Source of the DNA: CAVVYV01 sp963818205
GTDB taxonomy: Bacteria; Actinomycetota; Thermoleophilia; Solirubrobacterales; 70-9
DNA length: 64,000 nucleotides
Reading direction: 5' to 3'
NCBI GenBank assembly: GCA_963818205.1
Contig: CAWFRG010000014.1
Location: 62,001-126,000 of the forward strand
Positions 53,765 through 63,443 of this stretch are shown here, piece by piece (position 1 is the stretch's first letter; each line of letters starts with the position of its first letter). The translations under genes were made by a program, and so were the position numbers. The notes beneath the pieces were generated by a model, which was not told the DNA's origin, ran no database searches, and worked only from the letters and a program-made list of their open reading frames with translations.

Positions 53765-54614
53765 GCGAGAACCGCTTCGCGCACTTGATGCTCGCCCCCG
53801 CCGGCCTCTGGCTGCTGCTGATCTTCGCAGTCCCGCTGGGAATCATGGTCGCGGTCTCTCTAGGCGAGACCGACCCGGTCTACCGGCGCTCTACGGATGG
53901 AACCCGTCCAACTACGCCGACGTCTTCGATCCCCTGTTCGCGCCGGTGCTGCTGCGCTCGGTGGGCTACGCGCTGGCGACCGTCGTCCTCTGCCTGCTGA
54001 TCGGCTACCCGATCGCCTACTACATCGCCCGCTTCGGCGGCCGCTGGAAGACTCCTCCTGATCGCGCTCGTCGTCGCTGCCCTTCCTCGTCAACTACCTC
54101 GTCCGCACCTACGCCTGGGTGGCGATCCTGTCCGACGAGGGTCTCCTGAACGGGGTGCTCACGGACATCGGCCTGACCGAGAACGGAATCCAGTTCGTGA
54201 ACACGCCATGGGCGGTGATCGGCGGGTCTCGTCTACGGCTACCTCGCGTTCATGATCCTGCCCGTGTACGCGGCGCTCGATCGGATGGATCCCGCCCTGA
54301 TCGAGGCCGGGAAGGACCTCTACGGCAGGCCTTGGCAGACCTTCCGTCACGTCACCTGGCCCGCCGCGTTCCAGGGCGTCGCGGCGGGCTGCGTACTGGT
54401 GTTCCTGCCCGCGGTCGGCGACTTCATCTCCGCGCAGCTGCTCGGCGGGCCGGATACCTACATGGTCGGGAACCTGATCCAGCAGCAGTTCCTCGAGGCG
54501 GCCAACTGGCCGTTCGGGGCGGCGCTGACGATCGTGATGATGGGCTTCCTGCTGATCTGGATGCTGGTCTACCTGCGCTCGGCGGCGCGGGCGACTCGGG
54601 AGGCCGCCGCGTGA
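53761..54614 (+). CDS. potB: ABC transporter permease, PotB type (frameshifted)
   Basis: About 285 residues. The frame opens at CTG 53761 overlapping the potD stop; the real start may be TTG/ATG near 53785. FAHLMLAPAGLWLLLIFAVP is helix 1; then LYGWNPSNYADVFDPLFAPV, LLRSVGYALATVVLCLLIGY, LVRTYAWVAILSDEGLLNGV and the EAA loop EAGKDLYGRPWQTFRHVTWP. Shifts near 53890, 54055 and 54225. One of two membrane subunits of the importer. Confidence 0.82.
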
Positions 54615-55496
54615 GCACGCACGGCTACGCGGAGCGGCTGGCGTTCGGCAGGCGGCGCTCGCGGCGCGCGCGCAGGCGCGACTTCGACCGACCCCGATTC
54701 CTGCGCGCGTTCTTCATCGTCTTCGTGCTCTTCAGCTTCGCGCCGATCGTGATCGTGGCGCTGTTCTCGTTCAACTCCACTCCCTCGCTGCAGAACTTCA
54801 CCGGCTTCAGCCTCCAGTGGTACGACGAGTTCCTCAGCAACGTCAGCTCTGCGTAAGTCGCTCGTGGCGAGCCTCGAGATCGCGACGGTGACGATGGTCG
54901 TCGCGACCTTCCTGGGGACGACCCTCGCGTTCGGGCTCGTCCGCGCGCGGTCGAGGATCGCCAGCAGCGGCCAGGTGCTGATGCTGATCCCCCTGGTCAC
55001 GCCCGAGATCGTCGCGGGCACCTCGGCCCTGATCCTCTTCGCCCAGATCGGGGTGGACCTGTCTCTGGCCACGATCATGATCGCCCACATCACCTTCTCG
55101 ATCTCATTCGTCACCGTGATCGTCCGAGCGCGGCTCTCGGCCCTGAACCGTGAGGTCGAGGAGGCGGCGCTCGACCTCGGAGCGACCCGCTTGCAGACGA
55201 TTCGCCTGATCGTCCTGCCCGCGCTCTGGCCGGCGATCATCGCCTCGGCGCTGCTGATCTTCGCGCTCAGCTTCGACGACTTCGTGATCTCGTTCTTCAC
55301 CACGGGAGAGTCGCCGACGCCGCTGCCCGTGCAGATCTACTCGTCGATCCGCTTCGGAGTGACGCCGACGATCAACGCGATTGGCACCTCGATGCTGGCG
55401 ATCTCGTTCGTGATCGTGGCCGTCGCGGTGGCTCTGCCACGGCTGCTGGGGCGTCGTGAGGAGGGGAATGTGCTGACCGGAAGGGAGACTGCATGA
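54611..55496 (+). CDS. potC: ABC transporter permease, PotC type (one frameshift)
   Basis: About 294 residues from GTG at 54611, overlapping the potB stop (GTGA). Basic N-terminus, helix AFFIVFVLFSFAPIVIVALF, FTGFSLQWYDEFLSN, a shift near 54850, then LRKSLVASLEIATVTMVVAT and the EAA loop EEAALDLGATRLQTIRLIVL. SFDDFVISFFTTGESPTPLP is the conserved PotC segment. Second membrane subunit. Confidence 0.87.
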
Positions 55497-56618
55497 CCGC
55501 GAACCAACAGACTCCGGCGAGCGCCGGGTACGGGACCGACCAGGAAGGCAAGGGTCAGGAGGCGATTCGATTCGAGGGCGTCACCAAGCGCTTCGGCTCA
55601 GTTGTCGCCGTCGACGACCTCAATCTCGAGATCCGGCGCGGCGAGTTCTTCTCGCTGCTCGGGCCGTCCGGGTGCGGGAAGACGACGACCCTGCGCATTG
55701 TCGCCGGGTTCGAGCAGCCAACCGAGGGCGACGTGTTCCTGGAGGGCGAGCCCGTGGAGGACGTTCCCCCGTACGAGCGCAATGTCAACACGGTGTTTCA
55801 GAGCTATGCGCTGTTCGAGCACCTCGACGTGGAGGAGAACGTGGCTTTCGGGCTTCGGCGCCGCAAGGTGCCCGGCGACGAGATCCGTACCCGGGTGAGG
55901 GAGGCGCTGGAGCTGGTCCAGCTCACCGGCCGCGAGCACGCCAAGCCGCGCCAGCTCTCGGGTGGTCAGATGCAGCGCGTGGCGCTCGCGCGGGCGCTCG
56001 TCAACCGCCCCGCCGTCCTCCTGCTCGACGAGCCTCTCGGCGCCCTCGATCTCAAGCTTCGGAAGCAGATGCAGGTGGAGTTGAAGGAGATCCAGCGCGA
56101 GGTCGGGATCACGTTCCTCTACGTCACCCACGACCAGGAGGAGGCGCTCGCGATGTCGGATCGGATCGCGGTCATGGACGCCGGCGAGGTGCAGCAGATC
56201 GGCGCCCCCGAGGAGATCTACGAGAGCCCCGCGAAGACGTTCGTCGCCGACTTCATCGGCGTCTCCAACCTGCTCCCGGCCACCGTGGAGGGAGAGGGTG
56301 TGCGCCTGGAGACCGGTCAGCTCTGCAGCGTGGCGCTGCCAGACGGCTGCGAGCAGGGCGACTCCGTGTACTGCTCGGTGCGCCCTGAGAAGATCTTCCT
56401 CGAAGACCTCGAGGACGGCATGGTCTCGAGCGAAGGGGAGATCGTGGAGCGGATCTACCTGGGGACGACGACCCAGGTGATCGTCGAGTTGGCCCCGGGC
56501 CTCCGCGTGGTCGCGCTGGAGCAGAACACCGCCCGGTCGCGGTCCGACCGACCGCTGGGAGATCGGAGAGCGGATCAAGCTCGGATGGCACCCGGAGCAC
56601 GCCCGGGTGCTCCGTTAG
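55493..56618 (+). CDS. potA: ABC transporter ATPase, PotA type (frameshift near 3' end)
   Basis: About 374 residues. Walker A LGPSGCGKTTTLRIVAGFEQ, Q-loop NTVFQSYALFEHL, signature RQLSGGQMQRVALARALVNR, Walker B VLLLDEPLGALDLKLRKQM, then the C-terminal TOBE domain (CSVRPEKIFLED). A shift near 56553 hides the true end, EIGERIKLGWHPEHARVLR, with TAG at 56616-56618; without it the frame would run on into the next gene. The start overlaps the potC stop (ATGA). Confidence 0.93.
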
Positions 56619-56638
56619 AGGAGAGGAGCTTCACGAGC

Positions 56639-57811
56639 ATGCCCGGATCCACCGACACAATTGCGATCCCGGATTCGACCACCCTTTACTTCGGGCCCTG
56701 GTACGCGAGATCCCCGTACTTCGAGGCGACCCTGCGGGCGGGATGCTCGGCGTACGACGTCTACAACCACACCTACATCCCGTCCTACTACGACGACCCG
56801 GTCACCGAGTACTGGCACCTGCTCGAGCACGTCACGCTCTGGGACGTCGGAGTCGAGCACATCGTCCAGATCGAGGGCCCCGACGCGCTCGACTTCACCA
56901 ACCTGCTCACCTGCCGCGATCTCACCAAGTGCGCCCCAGGCCAGTGCAAGTACGCCCCGCTGATCGACGCCGACGGCGGAATCGTCAACGATCCCGTCCT
57001 ACTGCGCATCGCCGAGGACACCTTCTGGCTCGCGCTGGCGGACAGCGACGCCGGCCTCTGGGCGCGGGGGGTCGCCTGGGGCGCGGAGATGGACGTCGAG
57101 ATCACCGACCCGCCCGTCTACCCGATCCAGGTGCAGGGCCCAAAGGCCAAGGACGTGGTCGGCTCGCTGTTCGGCGATCGCGCTCTGGAGATGCCGTACT
57201 ACCACTGCATGCCCGCCGGGCTCGACGGGATCCCGGTGATGCTCGGCCGCACCGGGTGGACTGGGGAGATCGGCTATGAGATCTACCTCCGCGACCCGGA
57301 GCGAGGCGAGGCGCTGTGGAGCCGTGTGATGGAGGCGGGGGAGGAACACGAGATCCGCCCCATCGCCCCCTGCGAGGCGCGCCGGATCGAGGCCGGGATC
57401 TTCAACTACAGATCCGACATGACTCTGGAGAACAACCCCTTCGAGGTCAGCGGGCTGGAGCGCCTGGTGGAGAAACAGGAGCGCGACTACATCGGCAAGG
57501 ACGCGCTGGAGCGGATCCGCGCCGCGGGCGTCAGCCGCAAGCTGGTCGGGATGGAGATCGAGGGCGACCCCCTCGAGTGGGAGCTGGCCCAGTTCTGGCC
57601 AGCCTCCAACAACGGCGAGCGGGTGGGCTACGCGACGATCGCGATCCGCTCCCCGCGCCTGGAGAGGAACATCGGCTACGTCTGGGTTCCGATCGAGCTG
57701 GCCGAGCCCGGGACGGAGCTCGAGCTGGAGCTCCCGGACGGCTCGCGCCGCGCCGCCCGCACGGCCGAGCTGCCATTCATCGACCCGCGCAAGCGAACGC
57801 CGGCGAGCTGA
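56639..57811 (+). CDS. GcvT/DmdA-like aminomethyltransferase-family demethylase
   Basis: 390 residues from ATG at 56639 with GAGAGGAG upstream. Folate-binding GcvT fold: HVTLWDVGVEHIVQIEGPDA, GQCKYAPLIDADGGIVNDPV, RTGWTGEIGYEIYLRDP, EARRIEAGIFNYRSDMTLEN, NPFEVSGLERLVE and ERNIGYVWVPIELA. No dehydrogenase domain is attached. The family includes dimethylsulfoniopropionate demethylase DmdA and glycine-cleavage T protein. With the ABC importer and Rieske oxygenase it probably transfers a methyl or methylene group from a methylated amine or sulfonium to THF (inference). Confidence 0.85.
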   Translation: MPGSTDTIAIPDSTTLYFGPWYARSPYFEATLRAGCSAYDVYNHTYIPSYYDDPVTEYWHLLEHVTLWDVGVEHIVQIEGPDALDFTNLLTCRDLTKCAPGQCKYAPLIDADGGIVNDPVLLRIAEDTFWLALADSDAGLWARGVAWGAEMDVEITDPPVYPIQVQGPKAKDVVGSLFGDRALEMPYYHCMPAGLDGIPVMLGRTGWTGEIGYEIYLRDPERGEALWSRVMEAGEEHEIRPIAPCEARRIEAGIFNYRSDMTLENNPFEVSGLERLVEKQERDYIGKDALERIRAAGVSRKLVGMEIEGDPLEWELAQFWPASNNGERVGYATIAIRSPRLERNIGYVWVPIELAEPGTELELELPDGSRRAARTAELPFIDPRKRTPAS

Positions 57812-57819
57812 TCCCTCGG

Positions 57820-59143
57820 TCAGCCCTTCTCGAGGGCGGCGGCGGCCGCGGCGCGGCCGGTGCGGACCGCGCCCTCCATGTAGCCGCAGACCCACTGGTC
57901 GGAGCCGCAGACGTAGAAGGGCGGCTCGTGGGTGCCGTGGAGCGGCCCGACCGCGAGCACGTCTCCGGGGCGCCACGAGGTGATGTAGCCCTGCGTCCAG
58001 GGATCGACCCCCCAGCGGCGCTGGAAGAAGGCCTGTGTCTCCCGGGCGCCCTCGCCGAAGGCACCGGCCATCTCCTCGGTCAGCTCGGCCTCGGTCAGCT
58101 CCGCCGGGGTGGCGAGAAGGGGGGCGAGGCGCTCGGGCGGCACCAGGGTGGAGAGCACGCCGTCGACCTGGGGCCAGGCGCCGCCGATCAGGCCGATCTC
58201 CGAGTAGAGCTCTCCGTTCAGCCCCTGCTTCTCCCAGAAGGAGGAGGCGTAGACGAGCACGGCCTTGGCGGCGAGGGCATGGCGCTGGCGGCGCAGCGAG
58301 GCCATCCGCTCCTCGCTCACCCCCTCGACGTGGATGTCGCGGAGCGGGCCGACGGGCACCGCCGAGACGACCGCGGCCGCCTCGAAGCGCTCGCCGCTCC
58401 GCGCGGTGACGACGCAGCCCGAGGGTGCGACCATGATCTGCTCGACCGGAGCCGAGTACCGGATGCGGGCGGCCCCGACCTCTTCGGCAAGGCGCAGCGG
58501 CACCGTTCCCGAGCCCTCGGCGACGCGGTCGCGCTCCCACCGCTCGTACGCATAGAAGCCCTCCCCACCCGCAACCGCCTCCTTGCGCAGGTCCGAGAGC
58601 AGCGAGGTGCGCTCGACCGACTCGCAGGAGAGCGCCAGCGAGGCAAGCTCGCGGGCGCGGACGGCGTTCGGCGTCGCGCCGGCGTCCCGCATCCAGGCCC
58701 CGACCGAGAGCCGGTCGAGCCGATCGGCCTCGGGGTGCGACCAGGGGTCGTCAGGGTCAACGGTCTTGACCAGCTCGCGGAATGCCTGCTCGACCTTGGC
58801 GTAGCTGGCGCGGTCCTCGTCGGTCATCCAGGGGAAGTCGTTGCCGACGAAGCGCCCCTCGGCGAGCACATAGGTGTCCTCGCCGGGGACCGAGGGGTAG
58901 GCGGACTCGAGCGTCAGCCCAAGCTCCTCGACCAGTCCGCGGTAGGCCGTCTGGAAGGTGCCGGTCAGCTCGCCGCCGAGCTGCACCAGGCGCCCGTCGG
59001 GCATCTGGGTCTGCACGACCCGCCCACCGGGGCGGTCGCGTGCCTCGAGCACGACCACGTCAGCTCCTCCGCGCCGCCAGATCGAGCGCCGCCGACATCC
59101 CGGCCAGCCCCGCTCCCACGACCACCACGTCATGCCTTGCCAT
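57820..59143 (-). CDS. Flavin-containing amine oxidase (one N-terminal frameshift)
   Basis: About 441 residues from ATG at 59143: ARHDVVVVGAGLAGMSAALD, shift near 59075, then GADVVVLEARDRPGGRVVQT. Monoamine-oxidase fold: LGGELTGTFQTAYRGLVEEL, VPLRLAEEVGAARIRYSAPV, ITSWRPGDVLAVGPLHGTHE and the final FAD motif VCGSDQWVCGYMEGAVRTGR. In place of the usual ExxGxxxxG end motif there is GYMEGAVRTG, as normal for the family. Convergent with the GcvT-like gene. Oxidises a primary or secondary amine such as putrescine or tyramine; could feed ammonium to the locus. Confidence 0.88.
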
Positions 59144-59176
59144 CGGGCGGATCGTACGTCGCTCCGGGGCTTAGGA

Positions 59177-61834
59177 CTACTTCGCGGAGAGCCAGTCGCG
59201 GCCGACGCCGACGTCAACCGCGAGCGGCGGGTCGAGCTCGAAGGCGGCGCACATCTCGCGCTCCACCAACTCGCCCGCCGCCTCCATTTCCGATTCCGGG
59301 CCCTCGAAGAGGAGCTCGTCGTGGATCTGGAGCACCAGCCGGGTCGCCATCCCGGACTCGGCGAGGGCGCGGTGACAGCGGACCATCGCCAGCTTGATGA
59401 TGTCGGCGGAGGTGCCCTGGATCGGCATGTTGACCGCGAGCCGCTCGCCCTGGTTGCGGGTCTGGACCCGGCCTGAGCGCAGCTCCGGGATCGGCCGGCG
59501 GCGCCCCAGCAGGGTGGTCACGTAGCCGTCCTTCTTCGCTGCCTCGATCGTCTCGTCGATGTAGCGCTGGACGGCGGGGAAGCGCTCGAAGTATCGCTCG
59601 ATGTAGGCACCGGCCTCCTCCTGCTCGATCCCGAGACGCTCGGCGAGGCCATAGGAGGAGAGCCCGTAGGCGATCCCGTAGTTGACCATCTTCGCCTTCG
59701 AGCGCTCGGCCGGACCGATCTCCTCGTGGTCAGAACCTAGAACCTCGGTCGCGGTCGCAGCGTGGATGTCCTCGCCCCGGGCGAAGATCTCCCGGAGGGC
59801 GTCCTCGCCGGCGATGTGGGCGAGGATCCGAAGCTCGATCTGGTTGTAGTCCGCCGACAGCAGGCGGTGGCCGCGGGGAGCGACGAAGCAGGAGCGGATC
59901 GGCCGGCCCTCCTCGGTCCGGATCGGGATGTTCTGCAGGTTCGGGTTGGTGCTCGAGAGTCGGCCTGTGGCGGTCGCGGTCTGATTGAAGGTGGTGTGCA
60001 GGCGGCCGCTGTCCGGATCGATCAGATCCGGGAACGCGTCGAGGTAGGTGTTCTTGAGCTTGGTCAGCTCGCGCCACTCCTCGACCTTGCCGACGATCTC
60101 GTGCTCGTCGCGGATCTGGGAGAGGACGCGGGCATCGGTCGAGAAACCGGTCTTCCCTCGCCGTTTCTTCGTCAGCCCGAGCTCGTCGAAGAAGACCTCG
60201 GCGAGCTGCTGGGGAGAGCCGATCGTGAACTCGTGCCCGGCGAGCTCGAAGATCTCGGCCTGGAGGGTCTCGATCCGCTGTTCGAAGCCCTCGCCGATAT
60301 CGGCGAGGCGCTTGGCGTCAAGCTTCACCCCGATCCGCTCCATCTCCGCCAGGACCTCGACGAGCGGCATCTCGACCTCGTTCATCAGCTTCTCCAGCCC
60401 CGCCTCCTTCATCGAGGCGCGCTGGCGCTGGGCGATCTCCCAGACGAGGCGGGCTTCGGCGGCGGGGTCGGGCGGCGGCTCCTCCCCCAGCTCGAGCTGG
60501 CCGTCGCCTTCGGCGCCGTTGGTCTCCTTGGGCGCGGTGGCGAGGCCGCGCTGGGCTGCGATGTCGACCAGGTCGTAGCTGCGACGCGCCGGGTCGAGCA
60601 GGTAGGCGCCAACCATCGTGTCGTGACGGAGGTCCAGCCCTTCCTCGCCGGCGGCGGCGAGAAGGCCGTGCTGGGCGCCACCGCCGAGGCTCTTCAGGTC
60701 ATGGCCGATCAGCCGCCGGCCGCTGAGCGCCTTCGCGAGCGACTCGAACTCCGGGCAATCCCCCTCGACCAGACGCTTGCCGTCGTATCCGGCCCAGGTG
60801 GCGCCGACGATCGCCAGGGAGACCTCGCCCTTGGCGAGATCCTCGACGGATCCCGCCTCGGCGGTGACGTCGAGCTCCTCCTCGACCTTTCCCTCGGGGA
60901 TGAAGTCGGCGCCGAGCTCGTCCTCGAGGCGCTGGAGGATCACCCGAAGCTCGAACTCGCGGGCGACCTCGCGCAGCCGGCTCCGATCCATCCGCGCGGA
61001 CATCAGCTCGTCGAGGTCGAGCTCTACGTCGATCTCGGTGACGGCGGTCGCGAGCCGCTTCGAGATCCTCGCGTCCTCGGCGTGGTTGGTGAGGTTCTCC
61101 TTCCGCTTCGCGCCGGAGATCTTGTCGACGTTGGCGAGCACCTCCTCCAACGAGCCGAACTCCTGGAGCAGCTGGGCGGCGGTCTTGTCGCCGATCCCGG
61201 GGACGCCGGGGATGTTGTCGGAGGTGTCGCCCTTGAGCCCGATCAGGTCGGTGACGAGCTCGGGCGGCACCCCGTAGCGCTCCACCACCCCGTCGCGGTC
61301 GTAGATCTTGGTGTCGGTCACTCCGCGCGAGGTGGTCATCACCCGCACCCCGTCCTCGACCAGCTGGTAGACGTCGCGGTCGCCCGAGACGACCATCACC
61401 TCGATCCCCTGCTCGCGGGCGCGCTTGGTCATCGAGGCGATCACGTCGTCGGCCTCATATCCGTCGACCTTGATGTTGGTGAAGCCGAAGGCCTCGGTCA
61501 GGGGCATCAGGTGCGGCCACTGCTCCTTGAGCAGGTCCGGCCGCGGCTTGCGCTCGGCCTTGTAGGGCTCGTAGGTGAGCTCGCGCCCCGACCAGCCCGC
61601 GTCCCAGCAGACGACGACCGCCGCGGGATCGTGGTCGATCAGCATCTTCGCGAACATCGAGGCGAGGCCGTAGATCGCGTTGGTGGGGCGGCCGTCGTGG
61701 GTGGCGATCGACTCGGGAAGGGCGAAGAAGGCGCGATAGGCGAGCGAGTTGCCGTCGATCAGGAAGAGCTCGCCGGCCTTCTTCGAGGCCTGCGGCCCCT
61801 TCGCGGCGTCCTTCTTCTGCTCCGTTGCGGGCAC
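59177..61834 (-). CDS. polA: DNA polymerase I
   Basis: 885 residues from GTG at 61834 (VPATEQKKDAAKG); TTG at 61858 is an alternative. N-terminal 5'-3' exonuclease: LFLIDGNSLAYRAFFALPES, VSGDRDVYQLVEDGVRVMTT, LIGLKGDTSDNIPGVPGIGD. The middle 3'-5' exonuclease-like region has lost the acidic catalytic motifs. Polymerase domain: LSADYNQIELRILAHIAGED (motif A), AKMVNYGIAYGLSSYGLAER (motif B), LQIHDELLFEGPE (motif C), ending DVGVGRDWLSAK. Used in Okazaki-fragment maturation and repair synthesis. No frame breaks. A 12-residue relic of a second PolA end lies at 11079. Confidence 0.97.
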   Translation of the reverse strand: MPATEQKKDAAKGPQASKKAGELFLIDGNSLAYRAFFALPESIATHDGRPTNAIYGLASMFAKMLIDHDPAAVVVCWDAGWSGRELTYEPYKAERKPRPDLLKEQWPHLMPLTEAFGFTNIKVDGYEADDVIASMTKRAREQGIEVMVVSGDRDVYQLVEDGVRVMTTSRGVTDTKIYDRDGVVERYGVPPELVTDLIGLKGDTSDNIPGVPGIGDKTAAQLLQEFGSLEEVLANVDKISGAKRKENLTNHAEDARISKRLATAVTEIDVELDLDELMSARMDRSRLREVAREFELRVILQRLEDELGADFIPEGKVEEELDVTAEAGSVEDLAKGEVSLAIVGATWAGYDGKRLVEGDCPEFESLAKALSGRRLIGHDLKSLGGGAQHGLLAAAGEEGLDLRHDTMVGAYLLDPARRSYDLVDIAAQRGLATAPKETNGAEGDGQLELGEEPPPDPAAEARLVWEIAQRQRASMKEAGLEKLMNEVEMPLVEVLAEMERIGVKLDAKRLADIGEGFEQRIETLQAEIFELAGHEFTIGSPQQLAEVFFDELGLTKKRRGKTGFSTDARVLSQIRDEHEIVGKVEEWRELTKLKNTYLDAFPDLIDPDSGRLHTTFNQTATATGRLSSTNPNLQNIPIRTEEGRPIRSCFVAPRGHRLLSADYNQIELRILAHIAGEDALREIFARGEDIHAATATEVLGSDHEEIGPAERSKAKMVNYGIAYGLSSYGLAERLGIEQEEAGAYIERYFERFPAVQRYIDETIEAAKKDGYVTTLLGRRRPIPELRSGRVQTRNQGERLAVNMPIQGTSADIIKLAMVRCHRALAESGMATRLVLQIHDELLFEGPESEMEAAGELVEREMCAAFELDPPLAVDVGVGRDWLSAK

Positions 61835-61883
61835 CTGTCCATCATAGGAGCGGCTCAAGCGGTCGCCAGCCGCTCGCTATGAA

Positions 61884-61901
61884 GCGGCTGCTTGCAGCCG
61901 C
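61884..61901. other. Perfect hairpin between divergent polA and malic enzyme genes
   Basis: GCGGCTG-CTTG-CAGCCGC is a perfect 7-bp stem with a four-base loop. It lies in the gap of about 124 bases between divergent starts, so it is not a normal terminator. It may lie in a 5' leader. Confidence 0.4.
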
Positions 61902-61958
61902 GACTGATTCTCGCGGCGCCCGCGACCGCGCCTTGTGCGTCCCTAATATCCGCTCGCG

Positions 61959-63443
61959 ATGCCCGCCAGCGCTCAATACAGCGTCACCGTGCGAGTCGAG
62001 CTCGACGCCCGCCAGGAGCCGATCGGCAAGCTGACCGCGCAAATTGCGGAGGCGGGGGGGTCGCTGGTCTCCGTCGACCTGATCCCCGGAGCCGGTCCGG
62101 AGGGCAAGCGGGTTCGGGAGTTCACGATCGACGCCCGCAGCCCCGAGCACTGGGAGCAGATCCTCCGCTCGATCGGCTCCACCCGCGGCGCCCGGGTGCT
62201 CGGCTTCACCGACCGCACCTTCGAGATGCACAAGAAGGGGAAGATCGAGCAGCACAACAAGTACCCGCTGAAGACCCGCGACGACCTCTCGATGGCCTAC
62301 ACCCCCGGGGTGGCGCGCGTCTGCGAATACATCGCCGAGGACCAGACAAAGGCGTTCGAGTTCACGATCAAGGCGAACACCGTCGCCGTCGTCTCCGATG
62401 GCTCAGCCGTGCTCGGGCTCGGCGACATCGGCCCGGAGGCGGCGATGCCGGTAATGGAGGGCAAGGCGATGCTGTTCAAGGAGTTCGCAGACGTCGACGC
62501 CTTCCCGATCTGCCTGGCGAGCAACGAGCCCGACGAGATCGTCGAGGCCGTGAAGCTGATGGCGCCTACCTTCGGCGGGATCAACCTCGAGGACATCTCC
62601 GCGCCGCGCTGCTTCGAGATCGAGGACCGGCTGAAGGAGGAGCTCGACATCCCGGTCTTCCACGACGACCAGCACGGGACCGCGGTGGTGGTGATGGCGG
62701 CGCTCTTCAACGCGCTGAAGATCGTCGACAAGCCGATCGAGAGCCTCCGGGTGATGATGCTCGGGCTCGGCGCCGCCGGCGTCGCGGTCACGAAGATGAT
62801 GCACGCGAGCGGGATCACCGAGATCATCGGCTGCGACCGGCAGGGGGCGATCTCGACCGAGCGCTTCGACTACGCGGACAACTCGATGACCCCGATCAAG
62901 CGCTGGTACGCCGAGAACTCGAACCCCGAGAAGCTCAGCGGCGGGCCGAACGAGGTGATCGAGGGCTGCGACCTCTTCATCGGCCTCTCGGGACCGGGCC
63001 TGATCGAGGCGAAGTCGCTGGAGAAGATGAACGACGACGCAATCGTCTTCGCGATGGCCAACCCGACGCCCGAGGTGATGCCCGAGGACGCCGAGCCGTT
63101 CGTGCGGATCATGGCCACCGGGCGCTCGGACTACCCGAACCAGATCAACAACGTCCTCTGCTTCCCCGGGATCTTCCGCGGCGCCCTCGACGCCGGCGCC
63201 CCCCGGATCACCGAGGAGATGAAGCTGGCGGCGGCGCGCGGGATCGCCGAGGTGGTCACCGAGGAGGACCTGGCCCCCGACTACATCATCCCCTCGGTCT
63301 TCAACCGCGACGTCGCCCCCACCGTCGCCAAGGCCGTGGTCGAGGAGGCGAGGAACGAGGGCATCGCCCGCTTCTCGACCGAGACCGGCACCTACGAGAT
63401 CGTCGACGGCGACGGCGCCTCCTCCGACGGCGCCGGCCGCTAG
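61959..63443 (+). CDS. NAD(P)-dependent malic enzyme with N-terminal ACT-like domain
   Basis: 494 residues. The first 85 or so form an ACT-like regulatory domain (YSVTVRVELDARQEPIGKLT, GGSLVSVDLIPG). Then the malic enzyme core: LSMAYTPGVARVCEYIAEDQ, TVAVVSDGSAVLGLGDIGPE, FGGINLEDISAPRCFEIED, PVFHDDQHGTAVVVMAALFN and the Rossmann motif VMMLGLGAAGVAVTKMM. It decarboxylates malate to pyruvate with NAD or NADP. It could drain malate made from C1/C2 assimilation. Frame intact, divergent from polA. Confidence 0.93.
   Translation: MPASAQYSVTVRVELDARQEPIGKLTAQIAEAGGSLVSVDLIPGAGPEGKRVREFTIDARSPEHWEQILRSIGSTRGARVLGFTDRTFEMHKKGKIEQHNKYPLKTRDDLSMAYTPGVARVCEYIAEDQTKAFEFTIKANTVAVVSDGSAVLGLGDIGPEAAMPVMEGKAMLFKEFADVDAFPICLASNEPDEIVEAVKLMAPTFGGINLEDISAPRCFEIEDRLKEELDIPVFHDDQHGTAVVVMAALFNALKIVDKPIESLRVMMLGLGAAGVAVTKMMHASGITEIIGCDRQGAISTERFDYADNSMTPIKRWYAENSNPEKLSGGPNEVIEGCDLFIGLSGPGLIEAKSLEKMNDDAIVFAMANPTPEVMPEDAEPFVRIMATGRSDYPNQINNVLCFPGIFRGALDAGAPRITEEMKLAAARGIAEVVTEEDLAPDYIIPSVFNRDVAPTVAKAVVEEARNEGIARFSTETGTYEIVDGDGASSDGAGR

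Noticed and set aside
55493..57811. A single protein fusing the PotA ATPase to a GcvT-like demethylase
   Set aside because: The join depends on one frameshift near 56553. One frame over, PotA ends normally at EHARVLR with a stop at 56618, and the next gene has its own ribosome site and ATG at 56639.
59762..61882. Long plus-strand frame opposite polA
   Set aside because: Composition typical of antisense GC-rich sequence (Val, Asp, Leu, Gly runs); polA on the other strand is complete with all polymerase motifs.
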